Origin: 40CM-4-68-19 sp036513415
GTDB taxonomy: Bacteria > Myxococcota > Myxococcia > Myxococcales > 40CM-4-68-19
NCBI GenBank assembly: GCA_036513415.1
Contig: DATBZA010000088.1
Coordinates: forward strand, 1-64,000
Direction: 5' to 3'
Length of the DNA stretch: 64,000 nucleotides
The notes beneath the pieces are model-generated. The model searched no databases. It saw nothing but the letters and a program-made list of their open reading frames with translations, and was not told where the DNA came from. The translations under genes were made by a program, and so were the position numbers. Within the stretch, counting starts at the first letter, position 1. Each line of letters begins with the position of its first letter. Of the stretch, positions 52,118-60,646 are shown piece by piece.

Positions 52118-54069
52118 CCCGATTTCGCGCCGGCTGCCTGGCCGCGGCGGTCGCAATCACGCTGGCGTACGCGAACCACTTCCGCAACTCGTTCCACTTC
52201 GACGACTCGCATACGGTCGAGAGCAACCTGTTCATCCGCGACCTGCGCAATGTTCCGCGCTTCTTCACCGATGTGCGCACCTTCAGCTCGCTGCCGCCCA
52301 ATCAGAGTTATCGGCCGGTGGTGACGACGACGCTTGCGGTCGACTACGCCCTGGGCGGACTCGATCCCCTGCCCTTTCACGTCGACAGCTTCGCCTGGTT
52401 CCTGCTCGAATGCCTGCTGCTCGCGGTCTTGTTCCGGCGGATCCTGAACAGCGATTGGGGCGCCGTCTTCGGCGCCGCGCTGTTCGGGCTGCATCCTGCG
52501 AACGCCGAGACGGTCAATTACGTGATCGCCCGTTCCGACGTGCTTTCGGCGCTCGGAGCTGTCGCCTGCGTCTGGCTCTGGGCGGCCTCCGCCCGCGCGC
52601 GGCGCTTCCACCTGTACCTCGTGCCCGCGGTCCTCGGCGTGCTTGCCAAGTCGCAGGGAGCGATGGCCGCCCCGCTGCTCTTCCTCTACATCGGATTGAT
52701 CGAGCAGCGGCGTTCGGTGCGCGAGCTTCTCGCGCCTCGCGCGCTCTGGCAGGCGCTGCGGCCCGCGCTGCCGGCGTTCTTCGCCTGCGGGGCGGCGCTG
52801 CTGCTGGAGCAGAGGATGGCCCCGTCCTGGGTCCCGGGGGGTGGGTCGCGCCTTCATTACCTGCTCACCCAGCCGTGGGTCGTCCTCCACTATCTGGGCA
52901 TGTTCGTGCTGCCGGTTGGACTGAGCGCCGACACCGACTGGACGGCGCTGGAGAGCGCGAAGGACCCCCGCGTTCTCGCCGGGCTTCTGTTCCTGCTCCT
53001 GGCGCTCTGGATCGCCGTGCGCACTTCACGCAGCGATGCGACCCGGCCGATCGCGTACGGGCTGCTCTGGTTCTTCGTGGCGCTCCTCCCGACCTCCAGC
53101 GTGATTCCCCTCGCGGAGGTGATGAACGACCACCGGATGCATTTCGCTCTTCCCGGGTTGTCGCTGGCGGCCGCCTGCGCGCTCCAGCTGGCGGTTGAAC
53201 GGGTCGCGGTCTCGAGAGCGGTCCGAGCGGGAGCGATGGCCTCGGCCGCGCTGCTGCTCGCGGCCTACGGATTCGGAACCCATCGCCGCAACCAGGTCTG
53301 GCGGAGCGAGGAGACGCTCTGGCGTGACGTCACCGAGAAGAGCCCAGGGAACGGCCGCGGCTGGATGAACTACGGGCTGACCAGGATGGCGCGCGGCGAC
53401 TACCCCGAGGCGGAGCGCGCGTATTTGCGGGGCCTGGAGCTCGCCCCCGGCTACGGATACCTGCACGTCAACATGGGCATTCTCAAAGGCGCGATGGGCG
53501 ATCGGGCCGAGGCGGAGCGGCGCTTCCGGCGTGGGCTCGAGCTGATGCCGCGCGTGCCGGCGATCCGCTTCTTCTTCGCGCGCTGGCTCGACCAGGTCGG
53601 ACGCAGCGACGAAGCAGTCCCCGTGTTGCGCGAGACCATCGCAATCTCGCCGGGCGAGCCGGGCGCGCACGATCTGCTCCTCCGGATCCTTGCCAGACGG
53701 GAGCGCTGGGTCGAGCTGGAGAGAACCGCGACGGAGACTCTCGCCGTGCGCTCGAATGACGCGACGGCGCGGTCGATGCTGCAGCTTGCGCGTGAGCGGC
53801 TCGCTGCGGCGCCGTCCATCGATGCATGGCTGGCCGAGAGCGTCGTGCTCTATGGGGAGCGCAAGTACGAGCAGATGCTGCGTGTCTGCGACGCCGCGAT
53901 CGCGCGCAGACCCGACTCCGCCGAGGCGTGGAACAACCGATGCTCCGCTCTGAACGGGCTGCACCGGTATGCGGAGGCCGCGTCCGCATGCGGCAAGGCA
54001 CTGCAGCTCAAGCCCGATTTCACTCTCGCGCGGAACAACCTCGCGGTTTCGCGCGCGGGACTGAAGTAA
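52114..54069 (+). CDS. TMTC-like multi-pass membrane protein with TPR domain
   Basis: 651 residues from ATG 52114. The first 400 residues hold about nine membrane helices with the HFDDSHTVESN and FGLHPANAETVNYVIARSD motifs of TMTC/ArnT-like O-mannosyltransferases (GT-C fold: acidic residues in the first loop). The last 240 residues are tetratricopeptide repeats (GWMNYGLTRMARGDYPEAE, AWNNRCSALNGLHRYAEAA). A protein-glycosyltransferase role is inference from this architecture. A glycosyltransferase stub directly precedes it. Confidence 0.75.
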   Translation: MTRFRAGCLAAAVAITLAYANHFRNSFHFDDSHTVESNLFIRDLRNVPRFFTDVRTFSSLPPNQSYRPVVTTTLAVDYALGGLDPLPFHVDSFAWFLLECLLLAVLFRRILNSDWGAVFGAALFGLHPANAETVNYVIARSDVLSALGAVACVWLWAASARARRFHLYLVPAVLGVLAKSQGAMAAPLLFLYIGLIEQRRSVRELLAPRALWQALRPALPAFFACGAALLLEQRMAPSWVPGGGSRLHYLLTQPWVVLHYLGMFVLPVGLSADTDWTALESAKDPRVLAGLLFLLLALWIAVRTSRSDATRPIAYGLLWFFVALLPTSSVIPLAEVMNDHRMHFALPGLSLAAACALQLAVERVAVSRAVRAGAMASAALLLAAYGFGTHRRNQVWRSEETLWRDVTEKSPGNGRGWMNYGLTRMARGDYPEAERAYLRGLELAPGYGYLHVNMGILKGAMGDRAEAERRFRRGLELMPRVPAIRFFFARWLDQVGRSDEAVPVLRETIAISPGEPGAHDLLLRILARRERWVELERTATETLAVRSNDATARSMLQLARERLAAAPSIDAWLAESVVLYGERKYEQMLRVCDAAIARRPDSAEAWNNRCSALNGLHRYAEAASACGKALQLKPDFTLARNNLAVSRAGLK

Positions 54070-54074
54070 GGCCC

Positions 54075-54248
54075 TCAGAACTGCGAGATGGCCCACCAGG
54101 CGCTGCCGTCGCTGACCACGCCCAACACCTGCCTGGGGAGGAAGAGCGTGCTCGTGGCCGCGCCGTCGACGGTCGAGCCCATCAATCCCGCGTCGACCTT
54201 CACGGGATGGAACGTACGGTCGATCTTCTTACCTTCCGGAAGGACCAA
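54075..54248 (-). pseudogene. C-terminal fragment of an unknown protein
   Basis: On the minus strand a frame with protein-like composition ends at TGA 54075-54077 and includes HPVKVDAGLMGSTVDGAATS and FLPRQVLGVVSDGSAWWAIS. Only a TTG (54248) could serve as start, without a ribosome-binding site, and the sequence beyond it belongs to the plus-strand gene at 54260. Probably a truncated gene. Family not recognised. Confidence 0.35.
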
Positions 54249-54259
54249 AGGAGGATGCG

Positions 54260-54718
54260 ATGGGAATTCTGGACCGACTCTTTGGACAGCAGCCGGCGTC
54301 GCCGCCCGGCGACGCGCAACGGGCGCCGCAGGAGATTTCAGACGAGCAGGCTCTGCAGAGATACCGCTACCTCGTGCGAACCGCGCCGCCGGAGGCCATC
54401 GAAGAGGCTCATCGGGAGGCGTTCGCCAGGCTGACGCCCGAGCAGCGCGCGCAGGTGCTGCAAGAGCTGAATGCGGCGGCCCCGGCCGCTCAATTCGCGC
54501 TCGACGCTTTCCAGAGGTTGATCCCGCTTTCAGTTGCGTACCGATCGATGTCCTTCAGCTCGCCGGCCGAAAACTCGAGCTTCTCGAGCGCGCCGACGTT
54601 TTGCTCCAGCTGGGCCACGCTGCTGGCCCCGATCAGAGTCGAGGTGACGCGGGGATCGCGCAAGGTCCAGGCCAGCGCCATTTGCGCCAGCGTCTGGCCG
54701 CGCCGGCTGGCGATTTGA
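54260..54718 (+). pseudogene. truncated gene, N-terminal 75 residues of a hypothetical family
   Basis: AAAGGAGG precedes ATG 54260. Residues 1-75 form a helical domain (MGILDRLFGQQ; ISDEQALQRYRYLVRTAPPE; REAFARLTPEQRAQVLQEL) that I remember as a conserved, function-unknown protein. From about 54490 the frame runs over the 3' end of the convergent aldo/keto reductase gene and codes only shadow sequence. So the original C-terminus is lost. A 152-residue hybrid product would be made if translated. Confidence 0.55.
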
Positions 54719-55515
54719 TGGAGGCCCCGCACCTTCGTCAGCACCTGTTCCGTCAGCAGATCGGAAGAAAACGAACCGGGATGGCTGGCTCGCGAACCGG
54801 CCGGGACGCCAGCAAGGTATCGGTCGGTGAGCAGGCCTTGCGCGAGTGGGGAGAAGACGATGCAGCCGACTCCCTCGTCGCCGAGCACCTGGAGGAGGTC
54901 TGGCTCGATCCACCGGTTCATCATTGAATAGGACGGCTGATGGATGAGGAGCGGAGTTCCCAATTTGCGGAGGATCTCCGCCGACTCCTTGGTCCTCCGG
55001 GCCGAGTAAGAGGAGATGCCGGCGTAGAGCGCCTTCCCCTGGCGGACTGCCGTGTCGAGCGCACCCAAAGTCTCCTCGAGCGGAGTCTCGGGATCGAAGC
55101 GGTGAGAGTAGAAGATGTCGACGTACTCCAGGCCCATCCGCTTCAGGCTCTGGTCGAGGCTCGCCAGCAGGTACTTTCGCGAACCCCAGATCCCGTAAGG
55201 CCCGGGCCACATGTCGTAGCCTGCCTTGGTCGAAATCACGAGCTCGTCGCGATGTCCGGCCAGGTCGGACCTGAGGATGCGGCCGAAGTTCTCCTCGGCT
55301 GAACCGTACGGCGGCCCATAGTTGTTCGCCAGGTCCAAGTGCGTGATCCCGAGATCGAAGGCCCGGCGGATGATGGCGCGCTGCGTTTCGATCGGGCGGT
55401 CGCCCCCGAAGTTTTGCCAGAGCCCGAGCGAGATCGCCGGCAGCTTCAGCCCGCTGCGACCGGTGCGCCGGTAGGGAATACGGGCGTAGCGCTCACCGTC
55501 GGGCATCATGATCAT
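54490..55515 (-). CDS. aldo/keto reductase (YghZ-like)
   Basis: 341 residues from ATG 55515, preceded by AAGGAGGT. NADPH-dependent reductase fold. Catalytic tetrad: Asp in HLDLANNYG (with Tyr), Lys in VISTKAGYDMWPGPYG and His in DIFYSHRFD. The YRRTGRSGLKLPAISLGLW start and the WGSRKYLLASLDQSLKRMG stretch are typical of the L-glyceraldehyde-3-phosphate reductase YghZ. It converges on the truncated gene at 54260. Confidence 0.92.
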   Translation of the reverse strand: MIMMPDGERYARIPYRRTGRSGLKLPAISLGLWQNFGGDRPIETQRAIIRRAFDLGITHLDLANNYGPPYGSAEENFGRILRSDLAGHRDELVISTKAGYDMWPGPYGIWGSRKYLLASLDQSLKRMGLEYVDIFYSHRFDPETPLEETLGALDTAVRQGKALYAGISSYSARRTKESAEILRKLGTPLLIHQPSYSMMNRWIEPDLLQVLGDEGVGCIVFSPLAQGLLTDRYLAGVPAGSRASHPGSFSSDLLTEQVLTKVRGLHQIASRRGQTLAQMALAWTLRDPRVTSTLIGASSVAQLEQNVGALEKLEFSAGELKDIDRYATESGINLWKASSAN

Positions 55516-55583
55516 CCCCCTAGCACCTCCTTCCGGCGGATGGAATGATGGTCTGAGCGAACCGCGAGGTTCCCTACGCCGCC

Positions 55584-55658
55584 GTTCCGCGGCTGTCCGT
55601 TCCGCGCCTGTCCGTTCCGCGGCTGTCGGAAGCGCGGCTGTCGGAAGCGCGGCTTGAC
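55584..55658. repeat. 15-bp minisatellite, five units
   Basis: Five consecutive 15-bp units: GTTCCGCGGCTGTCC, GTTCCGCGCCTGTCC, GTTCCGCGGCTGTCG, GAAGCGCGGCTGTCG and GAAGCGCGGCTTGAC. Units 1-3 differ by one or two bases; 4 and 5 share GAAGCGCGGCT. It lies between the aldo/keto reductase promoter and the cobalamin riboswitch. Short inverted sequences (TACGCC to the left, GGCGTA to the right) flank the array. Confidence 0.85.
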
Positions 55659-55700
55659 CATTCCTGGGGAACGGCGTAAACGCGCCAGCGCAACTGTTCG

Positions 55701-55885
55701 ACGTGCCGCCGTGGTGGCCCACAAGGGCCTAGAGGGAAGCCGGTCAAATTCCGGCGCGGTCCCGCCACTGTAGCCGGGCAGCTCGTCCCAGAAGCCACTC
55801 GGTGCACGCACCGGGGAAGGCGGGACGCGCGCGCAGCGAGTCGCTGCGGACCCGGGAGCCAGGAGACCTGCCTGGCGGCATGAAG
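55701..55885 (+). promoter_or_regulatory. cobalamin riboswitch
   Basis: All conserved blocks occur in order: GGGAAGCCGGT at about 55734, the core CGCGGTCCCGCCACTGT at 55754-55771, AAGCCACT at 55792, GGGAAGGCGG at about 55813 and the B12 box AGCCAGGAGACCTGCC at 55857-55872. It lies about 40 bp before the TonB-receptor stub and the cob/btu genes and should switch them off when adenosylcobalamin is plentiful. The remaining part of the gap (55886-55926) is a purine-rich leader with the ribosome-binding site. Confidence 0.95.
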
Positions 55886-55926
55886 CCGAAGTCCTTCGCC
55901 TCTTCGAGAGAGAGAGGGGAGACATC

Positions 55927-56268
55927 ATGCGGCTGGTCCCAGCCCCACAGGGGCGTATTGCACGTTCTCGCGCGAAGTCTCCGGCGAGTCCCTCGATCCT
56001 TCTGCTCCTGTCGGCGCTGCTCTCGTGGGCGCGCTCCGCCCGCGCCGAGCAGGAGGGGGGCGCGCCCGACGAACCCATGGCCGGCCCTCCGATCGAGGTC
56101 AGCTATGAGGCCACGGTCCGCGCATCCCGCCAGAGCGCCACCGCCCAGACCACGATAGTGGACGCTGACCGCTTCGCGGGCGCGCTCGATGACGACCAGG
56201 CCATCGTCAGCAACTTCATCGCGGGAAACATCGTCGGCGTGGATTTCAGGACGGGAGCAAGGCCATGA
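55927..56268 (+). pseudogene. btuB: TonB-dependent cobalamin receptor, N-terminal stub with foreign tail
   Basis: 113 residues. A signal peptide (ILLLLSALLSWARSARA) is followed by VSYEATVRASRQSATAQTTI and VDADRFAG, the typical start of a BtuB-type plug domain. Then the match ends and a tail DDDQAIVSNFIAGNIVGVDF leads to the stop, which overlaps the cobT ATG (ATGA). About 550 residues of plug and barrel are gone. Because the reading frame stays in register with cobT coupling, an in-frame deletion is likely. It cannot act as a transporter. Confidence 0.6.
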
Positions 56269-57323
56269 AAGTGGCCGCCCCGCCCTTCGATCTCGCTTCC
56301 GCGGAGTTGGCCCGCGAGCATCAGCAGCGCCTCACCAAGCCCCGGGGCAGCCTCGGACTCCTCGAGGAGATCCCGGTGCAGCTCGCCGGGCTGCAGCGCA
56401 CGGCGATGCCGTCCTCGCGTCCCGCCGCGGCCATCCTCTTCGCCTCCGACCACCCGGTCGCACGCCACGGCGTCTCGGCGTATCCGGTGGAGGTCACCGC
56501 GGCGATGGTGCGGAACTTCGTCGCCGGCGGCGCGGCCGCGAGCGTGCTGGCGAGAGAGCTGAGTGTTCCCCTCCACGTCGTCGACGTCGGCGTGCTCGGC
56601 GGCGGCTACCTCAGGTTCGAGAACAACGTTCGCCTGGTGCGCGCACCAGTGGCTCGAGACCCGGTCGGCGATCTGCGGGTCGAAGACGCGATGAGCGAGG
56701 CGACATTCGCCCGCGCCGTCATGGCCGGCGCCAACGCGGTCGACGCGTTGCCGACGGGCGTCCTCGTCCTGGTCCTGGGAGAGATGGGGATCGGCAACAC
56801 CACTGCCGCCTCCGCAGTGGTTGCCATGCTCCTCGACGCGCGGGAGGCCGAGGTTGACACACTGGTCGGAGCTGGCACCGGCGTGGCCGGCGCCGCTCTT
56901 ACGCGCAAGCGCGCGGTCGTGCGGGACGCCCTGGCGCGGGTGGGCCGGGTCGGATCCGCCGAGGAGGCAGTTCGCCGCCTTGGCGGCCGCGACATTGCCG
57001 CGCTGCTCGGAGCAGCTGCCCGCGCCTCCGAGCGCGGAATGGCGGTCCTGGTCGACGGCTTCATCGTCTCCGCAGCCGTGCTGGCGTTGGTGCGCTCGGC
57101 GCCCGCGACGCGCCCATCGTTCCTCTTCGCTCACCGTTCCACCGAACCCGGCCATCAGCGTGTCCTGGAAGCGCTGGAAGCGACGCCTCTCCTCGATCTC
57201 CGGCTCCGCCTGGGCGAGGCCAGCGGCGCATTGCTCGCACTCTCGCTCGTCGATCATGCCTGCGCACTCCATTCCCGGATGGCGACCTTCGCCTCAGCCG
57301 GGGTACCGGAGAGCGGCGCATGA
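56265..57323 (+). CDS. cobT: nicotinate-nucleotide-dimethylbenzimidazole phosphoribosyltransferase
   Basis: Makes alpha-ribazole phosphate, the lower ligand of cobalamin. 352 residues. Family motifs: KPRGSLGLLEE, FASDHPVARHGVSAYP, GEMGIGNTT, and the catalytic Glu318 in RLGEASGAL, matching Glu317 of the Salmonella enzyme. The start overlaps the receptor stub (ATGA) and the stop overlaps cobS. Confidence 0.96.
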   Translation: MKVAAPPFDLASAELAREHQQRLTKPRGSLGLLEEIPVQLAGLQRTAMPSSRPAAAILFASDHPVARHGVSAYPVEVTAAMVRNFVAGGAAASVLARELSVPLHVVDVGVLGGGYLRFENNVRLVRAPVARDPVGDLRVEDAMSEATFARAVMAGANAVDALPTGVLVLVLGEMGIGNTTAASAVVAMLLDAREAEVDTLVGAGTGVAGAALTRKRAVVRDALARVGRVGSAEEAVRRLGGRDIAALLGAAARASERGMAVLVDGFIVSAAVLALVRSAPATRPSFLFAHRSTEPGHQRVLEALEATPLLDLRLRLGEASGALLALSLVDHACALHSRMATFASAGVPESGA

Positions 57324-58090
57324 TGACCGCGCTTCGCGGGCTGCCCGCGGCATTTGCCTTCCTCACCCGGCTGCCGGTGGGCGGATTCCCCTACAGCCCC
57401 GACGAGTTGCGCTGGAGCTCCGCGCACTTTCCTTTGGTCGGCGCCGTCGTCGGCGCCACTCTCGCCGGCGTGATGGTGCTCTCCGCTCGCGCCGGCACGG
57501 TCGTCTCCGCGACGCTGGCGGTCTCCGCCGGAATGCTGCTCACCGGGGCGTTCCACGAGGACGGCCTCGCGGACACGGCCGACGCGCTGGGCGGCGCTAC
57601 CGATCGCGACAAGCTGTTCGTGATCCTCCGGGACAGCCGCATCGGAAGCTTCGGCGCGGCCGCCCTCTGCATGGCGCTCCTTCTTCGCGTCGCCCTCCTC
57701 TCGGCCCTCTCCAGCGCCGCGCCGCTGGCGCTGGTGCTCACGCAATCGCTGGCCCGGCTTCCGCCGGTTTGGATGATGGCGCTCCTGCCTTCCGTCTCGC
57801 CCGAAGGCGCCAAGAGCGCCGCGATCGCCGGCGCCGGCGCTTCGCAGGTGGCGGTTGCGAGCGGCTGGGTGGCGCTGCTCTTCGGCAGCGCCTTCGCGGC
57901 GAATCTGATCGAGGGAAGAGTGCTCGCGGGCCTGCTCGTGGTCGCTGCTCTGACGGCGGCCGCTTGCGCCGTTCGGTTCCTGCGGCGGGCCGGCGGGCTG
58001 ACGGGGGACTTTCTCGGAGCCACCGAGCAGGTCCTCGAATGCGCTCTCCTCCTGACGCTCGCGCTCTGGCGTGGAGGCAATGTTTCATGA
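57320..58090 (+). CDS. cobS: adenosylcobinamide-GDP ribazoletransferase (cobalamin synthase)
   Basis: Membrane enzyme joining adenosylcobinamide-GDP to alpha-ribazole. 256 residues, about six membrane helices. The motif GAFHEDGLADTADALGG (metal-binding acidic residues) and the opening FLTRLPVG are diagnostic, as is GGLTGDFLGATEQ near the end. Overlaps cobT and btuF by 4 nt each. Confidence 0.95.
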   Translation: MMTALRGLPAAFAFLTRLPVGGFPYSPDELRWSSAHFPLVGAVVGATLAGVMVLSARAGTVVSATLAVSAGMLLTGAFHEDGLADTADALGGATDRDKLFVILRDSRIGSFGAAALCMALLLRVALLSALSSAAPLALVLTQSLARLPPVWMMALLPSVSPEGAKSAAIAGAGASQVAVASGWVALLFGSAFAANLIEGRVLAGLLVVAALTAAACAVRFLRRAGGLTGDFLGATEQVLECALLLTLALWRGGNVS

Positions 58091-58962
58091 CGCCGCTCCT
58101 CCGTTGCGCGCGTGGCTTGCGCTGGACGACCCTGATCTGCAGCTTCTTCCTTTGCGCGCTGATGGCCGCGCCGGCGATCGCCGGGCCTCCGCGACGGGTC
58201 GTCAGCCAGACCGTCGGCACCGACGAGCTTCTGCTCGCGCTCGCCGATCCGGCTCAGATCGCCGCCCTCAGCCACCTCGGCCGCGACCCAGCGTTCAGTC
58301 TGACCGCGAGCGAGGCCGCCGCCTATCCCAAGCTGAAGAGCAGCGACGCGGAGAGCGTGATCTTCTTCCGCCCGGACCTCGTGCTGGCCGCGAGCTACAG
58401 CGAGGCGCCCACGCTGGCGCTGCTGCGCCGCGCTGGTATAGCGCTGATCGTCGTCGATCGTTTCGAGTCGCTCGAGGACCTCTACGCGAACATCCGCGGC
58501 ATCGGCGCCGCCCTCGGCCATCCCGACCGCGCCGAAGCGCTGGTCGGCAGCACCCAACAGCGGGTTGCCGAGCTGGCCCGGAAACTCCGCGGCGTGAGGC
58601 CGGTCCGCGTCCTGGCGGTGAGCACCTATCCATTCACCGCCGGTTCCCAAACCACGTTCCAGGACCTGTGCGATCACGCCGGCGCGGTCAACGTTGCCGC
58701 CGAAGCGGGCCTCATCGGCCACGCCTCGACGCCCGACGAAAAGCTCCTCACCTGGAAGCCGGAGGTGCTGATCGCCTCGGATACGGAGGGACAGGGTCTG
58801 GAGGCCCGGCTCCGGCAGATGCCCGCGTACCGGCACCTCCCGGCGCTCGAGGCTGGACGGCTAGTGCTCTTGCCCGGGCCGCTCCTGGCCAGCGTCACCC
58901 ATCACCGCCTCGAGGCGTTCGAGGCGCTTGCCCGAAAGCTGCACCCGGAGCGCTTCCAGTGA
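58087..58962 (+). CDS. btuF: cobalamin ABC transporter substrate-binding protein
   Basis: 291 residues with a signal peptide (LICSFFLCALMAAPAIA). Class III periplasmic binding protein: VVSQTVGTDELLLALADP, then a ravine motif around HLGRDPAFS and the later FRPDLVLAASYSEAP. The genes before and after make cobalamin or its precursors the likely ligand; a haem or siderophore binder would look similar. Confidence 0.85.
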   Translation: MTPLLRCARGLRWTTLICSFFLCALMAAPAIAGPPRRVVSQTVGTDELLLALADPAQIAALSHLGRDPAFSLTASEAAAYPKLKSSDAESVIFFRPDLVLAASYSEAPTLALLRRAGIALIVVDRFESLEDLYANIRGIGAALGHPDRAEALVGSTQQRVAELARKLRGVRPVRVLAVSTYPFTAGSQTTFQDLCDHAGAVNVAAEAGLIGHASTPDEKLLTWKPEVLIASDTEGQGLEARLRQMPAYRHLPALEAGRLVLLPGPLLASVTHHRLEAFEALARKLHPERFQ

Positions 58963-59930
58963 AGCGAGGCGGCGCCATGTGGGGGCTCGCCTTGCTGCTG
59001 CTAGTCGCGTTTTTCGCATCCCTCGCCTTCGGCGAGGTGCCGCTTCCGTTGCCGGACGTCGTGCAGGCGCTCCGCGGCAAAGGAGACCCCATCGCATTGG
59101 CCGTAGTGCGGGAGTTCCGCCTGCCGCGAACGCTGGTCGGAACAGTGGTCGGCGCCGCGCTCGCGGCGAGCGGCGTCGTCATGCAGGCATTCTTCCGCAA
59201 CGCGCTCGCGAGCCCGGGGCTGCTCGGCGTCTCCAGCGGCGCCGCGCTGGGCGCGGTGTCGGTGCTCGCCTTCGGGGTGGGCCACACGCTCTGGACCGTT
59301 CCCCTCGCGGCCATCGGAGGCGCATTCCTGTCCACGGCTGCAGTCGTGGTGCTCGCGCGGAGGGGCGCGGGCACGGAGCGGCTGCTCCTCTCCGGCGTCG
59401 CGCTGAACGCGCTCCTGGACGCGGGCACCGCCTTCCTGCTCTCGCTGAGCGCCGGGCGCCTCGAGCTCAGCGGCCAGATCCTCTTCTGGCTGATGGGCGG
59501 GCTGGAGAGCCGCACGACGGAGCACGTGATCATCGGCATCCCTGCGATCGTGCTGGGCTGCGCGCTGCTGCTCCCGCTGGGACGCGCGCTCAATCTCATC
59601 AGCCTGGGCGAGCAGACGGCGCAGAGCCTGGGCGTCGACGTGCGTCGCGTGCGCCGGCAGCTGATCGTTCTCTCCACGCTGCTCACCGCGCTGGCCACGT
59701 CGGTCGCGGGCGTGATCGGATTCGTGGGTCTCGTCGTCCCGCACCTGCTGCGTCTGTTCCTTGGCCCTGATCACCGCCGGCTCCTGCCCGCATCGATGAT
59801 GGGAGGAGCCGCCTTGACGCTGGCCTGCGACGTGGCCACGCGCGTCTTGCCCGGTGGCCTGCACCTGGGCGTGGTGACCGCGCTCGTCGGAGGGCCCTTC
59901 TTCCTCTGGATGCTGAGGACGCTGGCATGA
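58959..59930 (+). CDS. btuC: cobalamin ABC transporter permease (FecCD family)
   Basis: 323 residues from GTG 58959 (GTGA overlap with btuF); ATG 58977 is an alternative. About nine to ten membrane helices. FecCD signatures: REFRLPRTLVGTVVGAALAA, NALASPGLLGVSSGAALGA, SLGVDVRRVRR (the ATPase-contact loop follows) and GFVGLVVPHLLRLFLG. Works with the adjacent ATPase and binding protein. Confidence 0.92.
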   Translation: MKRGGAMWGLALLLLVAFFASLAFGEVPLPLPDVVQALRGKGDPIALAVVREFRLPRTLVGTVVGAALAASGVVMQAFFRNALASPGLLGVSSGAALGAVSVLAFGVGHTLWTVPLAAIGGAFLSTAAVVVLARRGAGTERLLLSGVALNALLDAGTAFLLSLSAGRLELSGQILFWLMGGLESRTTEHVIIGIPAIVLGCALLLPLGRALNLISLGEQTAQSLGVDVRRVRRQLIVLSTLLTALATSVAGVIGFVGLVVPHLLRLFLGPDHRRLLPASMMGGAALTLACDVATRVLPGGLHLGVVTALVGGPFFLWMLRTLA

Positions 59931-60646
59931 CCGTGCTGGAGGTGCGCGAGCTGACGGTTCCGGGCCGGCTGAACGAAGTTTCCTTCGCGCTGCGGCCGGG
60001 GACGCTGACGGTTGCGGTCGGTCCAAATGGGACGGGCAAGTCGACCCTGCTCCAGGCGGCGGCCGGGCTGTTGCCGGCCAGCGGAGAGATCGAATGGGAC
60101 GGACGGCCGCTGCCGCGCATCGACGTCCTCGACCGCGCGCGCCGCCTGGCCTGGGTGCCGCAGGAGGCCCACTTCCACTTCTCATTCAGCGTGCGGGAGG
60201 TGGTTGCGCAGGGCCGCTACATGTGGGGCGACGACGAGAACGGCGTCGACGACGCGCTCGCGGCCTTCGACCTGCGCGAGCTTTCGGCACGTCCGGTGAC
60301 GCGGCTCAGCGGTGGCGAACGCCATCGGGTAACGCTCGCCCGCGCGGTCGCCACCGGGGCCAGGCTGCAGCTTTGGGACGAGCCCATCGCCCAGCTCGAC
60401 GCGCGCCATGCGCTCGAGGTGCTGGCTCTCGCGCGGCGGCTGGCGGACGGCGGCGCCGCTTTGCTGGTGACCCTGCACGATCTGCGGATGGCCCGGTACT
60501 TCGATCGGGTCCTGTTGCTGCAGCGGGGCCGCCTGGTCGGCGATGGCCGCCCCGACGAGGTGCTCACCCCCGCGGCCATTCTCGAAGTGTTCGGAGTGCG
60601 CGCGCGCCCTGCCGTTACCCTCGACCTGGAGCTCCCCCATGACTGA
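59927..60646 (+). CDS. btuD: cobalamin ABC transporter ATPase
   Basis: 239 residues. Walker A GPNGTGKST (32-40), signature LSGGERHR, Walker B LQLWDEP (aspartate-glutamate pair intact) and switch His in LLVTLHDLR. Q-loop in WVPQEAHF. The start overlaps btuC by 4 nt and its stop overlaps cobO. Confidence 0.93.
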   Translation: MTVLEVRELTVPGRLNEVSFALRPGTLTVAVGPNGTGKSTLLQAAAGLLPASGEIEWDGRPLPRIDVLDRARRLAWVPQEAHFHFSFSVREVVAQGRYMWGDDENGVDDALAAFDLRELSARPVTRLSGGERHRVTLARAVATGARLQLWDEPIAQLDARHALEVLALARRLADGGAALLVTLHDLRMARYFDRVLLLQRGRLVGDGRPDEVLTPAAILEVFGVRARPAVTLDLELPHD

